Shown here piece after piece: positions 63,180 through 64,000 of a stretch of DNA of 64,000 nt. The DNA is from Campylorhamphus procurvoides (taxonomy: Eukaryota; Chordata; Aves; Passeriformes; Dendrocolaptidae): the NCBI GenBank assembly GCA_013396655.1, contig WBMV01003160.1, forward strand, positions 1-64,000. The letters are read 5' to 3'. A program made the position numbers and the translations under genes. The notes beneath the pieces were generated by a model that was given only the letters and a program-made list of their open reading frames with translations, did not search any database and was not told where the DNA came from. Positions within the stretch are counted from its first letter, which is position 1. Each line of letters begins with the position of its first letter.

Positions 63180-64000
63180 TCTGAAATTTTAGATATGGGT
63201 TTTTTTCCTGTTGAAATTAAAATAATGAACTCTATCAAGTTTAACCTGATGAATTTATGAATAGTTCTTTTTAATTTTTATAATTAAAAACTTTATCTAA
63301 AGATAGGTTCTGTATTGACAATTTAAGAACTGTAAAATATTTACAACAAATGGAACACGGTCTTCAAAGAGACAGAGAATAGTCTGTCATCTTACTTGAA
63401 TATGGAGCTGCTCCTTTTGAACACCACAGATGGTACCCTTTGATTAAACAATGCCTATCAAGTGGATTACTGTAAATGGAAATTTTATAGTGCTTGTATT
63501 CAGATAGGAGAAGCCAGGTTTGTAGACACATGTATGAATGTTTTAACCAAAGAAGCAGCATAAAATATTTGACTTTTTGGATTTTATTTGTATTCTTCTG
63601 CAGCCATCCAGAAAGATTTGATACTGAACATGAAATCAGAAGATATTTTGCCTTTATTTTTTATATGTTGTGGTGTGCTAGGTATCCTCTAAGAAAAAAA
63701 AAACTATAAAAAAATAAAAGAAAAAACTTCTAGTCTTATTCCTCAAAAAACTATCATGGTATGTTCTGCATCCTGCTCTAGCCTTTAGGGTGGATTATTA
63801 TCTGAGGTAATTTCACTTACATAGAGCTCTTAAACAGTCTTATTTCTTTTACTGAGAGAAATGGAGAAATGAGTCCTATCTTAAAGATCTTGTAGTCTTT
63901 TACCACCAATCTAAGAATACTTGGGCCTTGCAATACTGTATTTTCAGTAGGTAATCATATGCATGGACCTCAAACCCTACTTTTCTCTGAGAAATATAGG

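Larger units (their letters stand above)
58721..64000. other. Unique stretch to window end, no gene seen
   Basis: AT-rich; it holds the C/A tract at 59164 and a TAA microsatellite at 63155. The region at about 62100-62340 has relatively even base composition and could be a conserved noncoding element, but this cannot be judged from one sequence. Confidence 0.5.

Noticed and set aside
1..64000. CRISPR array, operon or other prokaryotic system
   Set aside because: No spaced direct-repeat array, no tightly packed coding genes and clear avian retroelements throughout.

Overview
This is about 64 kb of AT-rich, CpG-poor vertebrate nuclear DNA with no complete protein-coding gene that I can recognise. 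The transposable elements point to a bird, most likely a songbird (Passeriformes). There are several copies of the avian LINE CR1, two LTRs of avian endogenous-retrovirus type, and one short SINE with a tRNA-Ile-derived head and a CR1-like tail, an architecture known from passerines (TguSINE1 type). The window is best read as a gene desert or part of a large intron. One 362-base assembly gap lies at 21156-21517.

Layout. 0-5.3 kb: unique sequence with a small CR1 3' tail (1866-1934), then a 5'-truncated plus-strand CR1 (about 3905-5270) that keeps decayed reverse-transcriptase motifs and a CR1 3' end. 5.3-34.9 kb: almost featureless unique sequence with low-complexity C/A-only or G/T-only tracts, the gap, a cluster of perfect palindromes at 26.2 kb, and one weak candidate exon (22449-22518). 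34.9-37.5 kb: a minus-strand internal CR1 fragment, then a 719-bp minus-strand solo LTR (36767-37485) with a near-perfect 5-bp target-site duplication. 42.4-44.0 kb: a second plus-strand CR1 with a large internal deletion, interrupted near its 3' end by the minus-strand SINE (43838-43977). 46.9-47.4 kb: a second minus-strand LTR with TATA box, poly(A) signal and a duplicated CCAAT-containing U3 block. 47.4-64 kb: unique sequence with one old minus-strand CR1 fragment (about 58190-58720), small tandem duplications, a G-quadruplex-type run and a 13-bp perfect hairpin.

How the parts relate. The SINE tail at 43838-43895 matches the 3' end of the CR1 at 5203-5260 at 49 of 58 positions by my hand alignment, so a likely LINE/SINE partnership is visible inside the window. 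The CR1 hosting the SINE has a different 3' end, so insertion order and subfamily differences can both be read. All CR1 copies are dead. I found no CRISPR array, operon, rRNA, functional tRNA gene or new multi-gene system. The longest open frames (146 and 107 codons) have no family I recognise and are about what chance would give.
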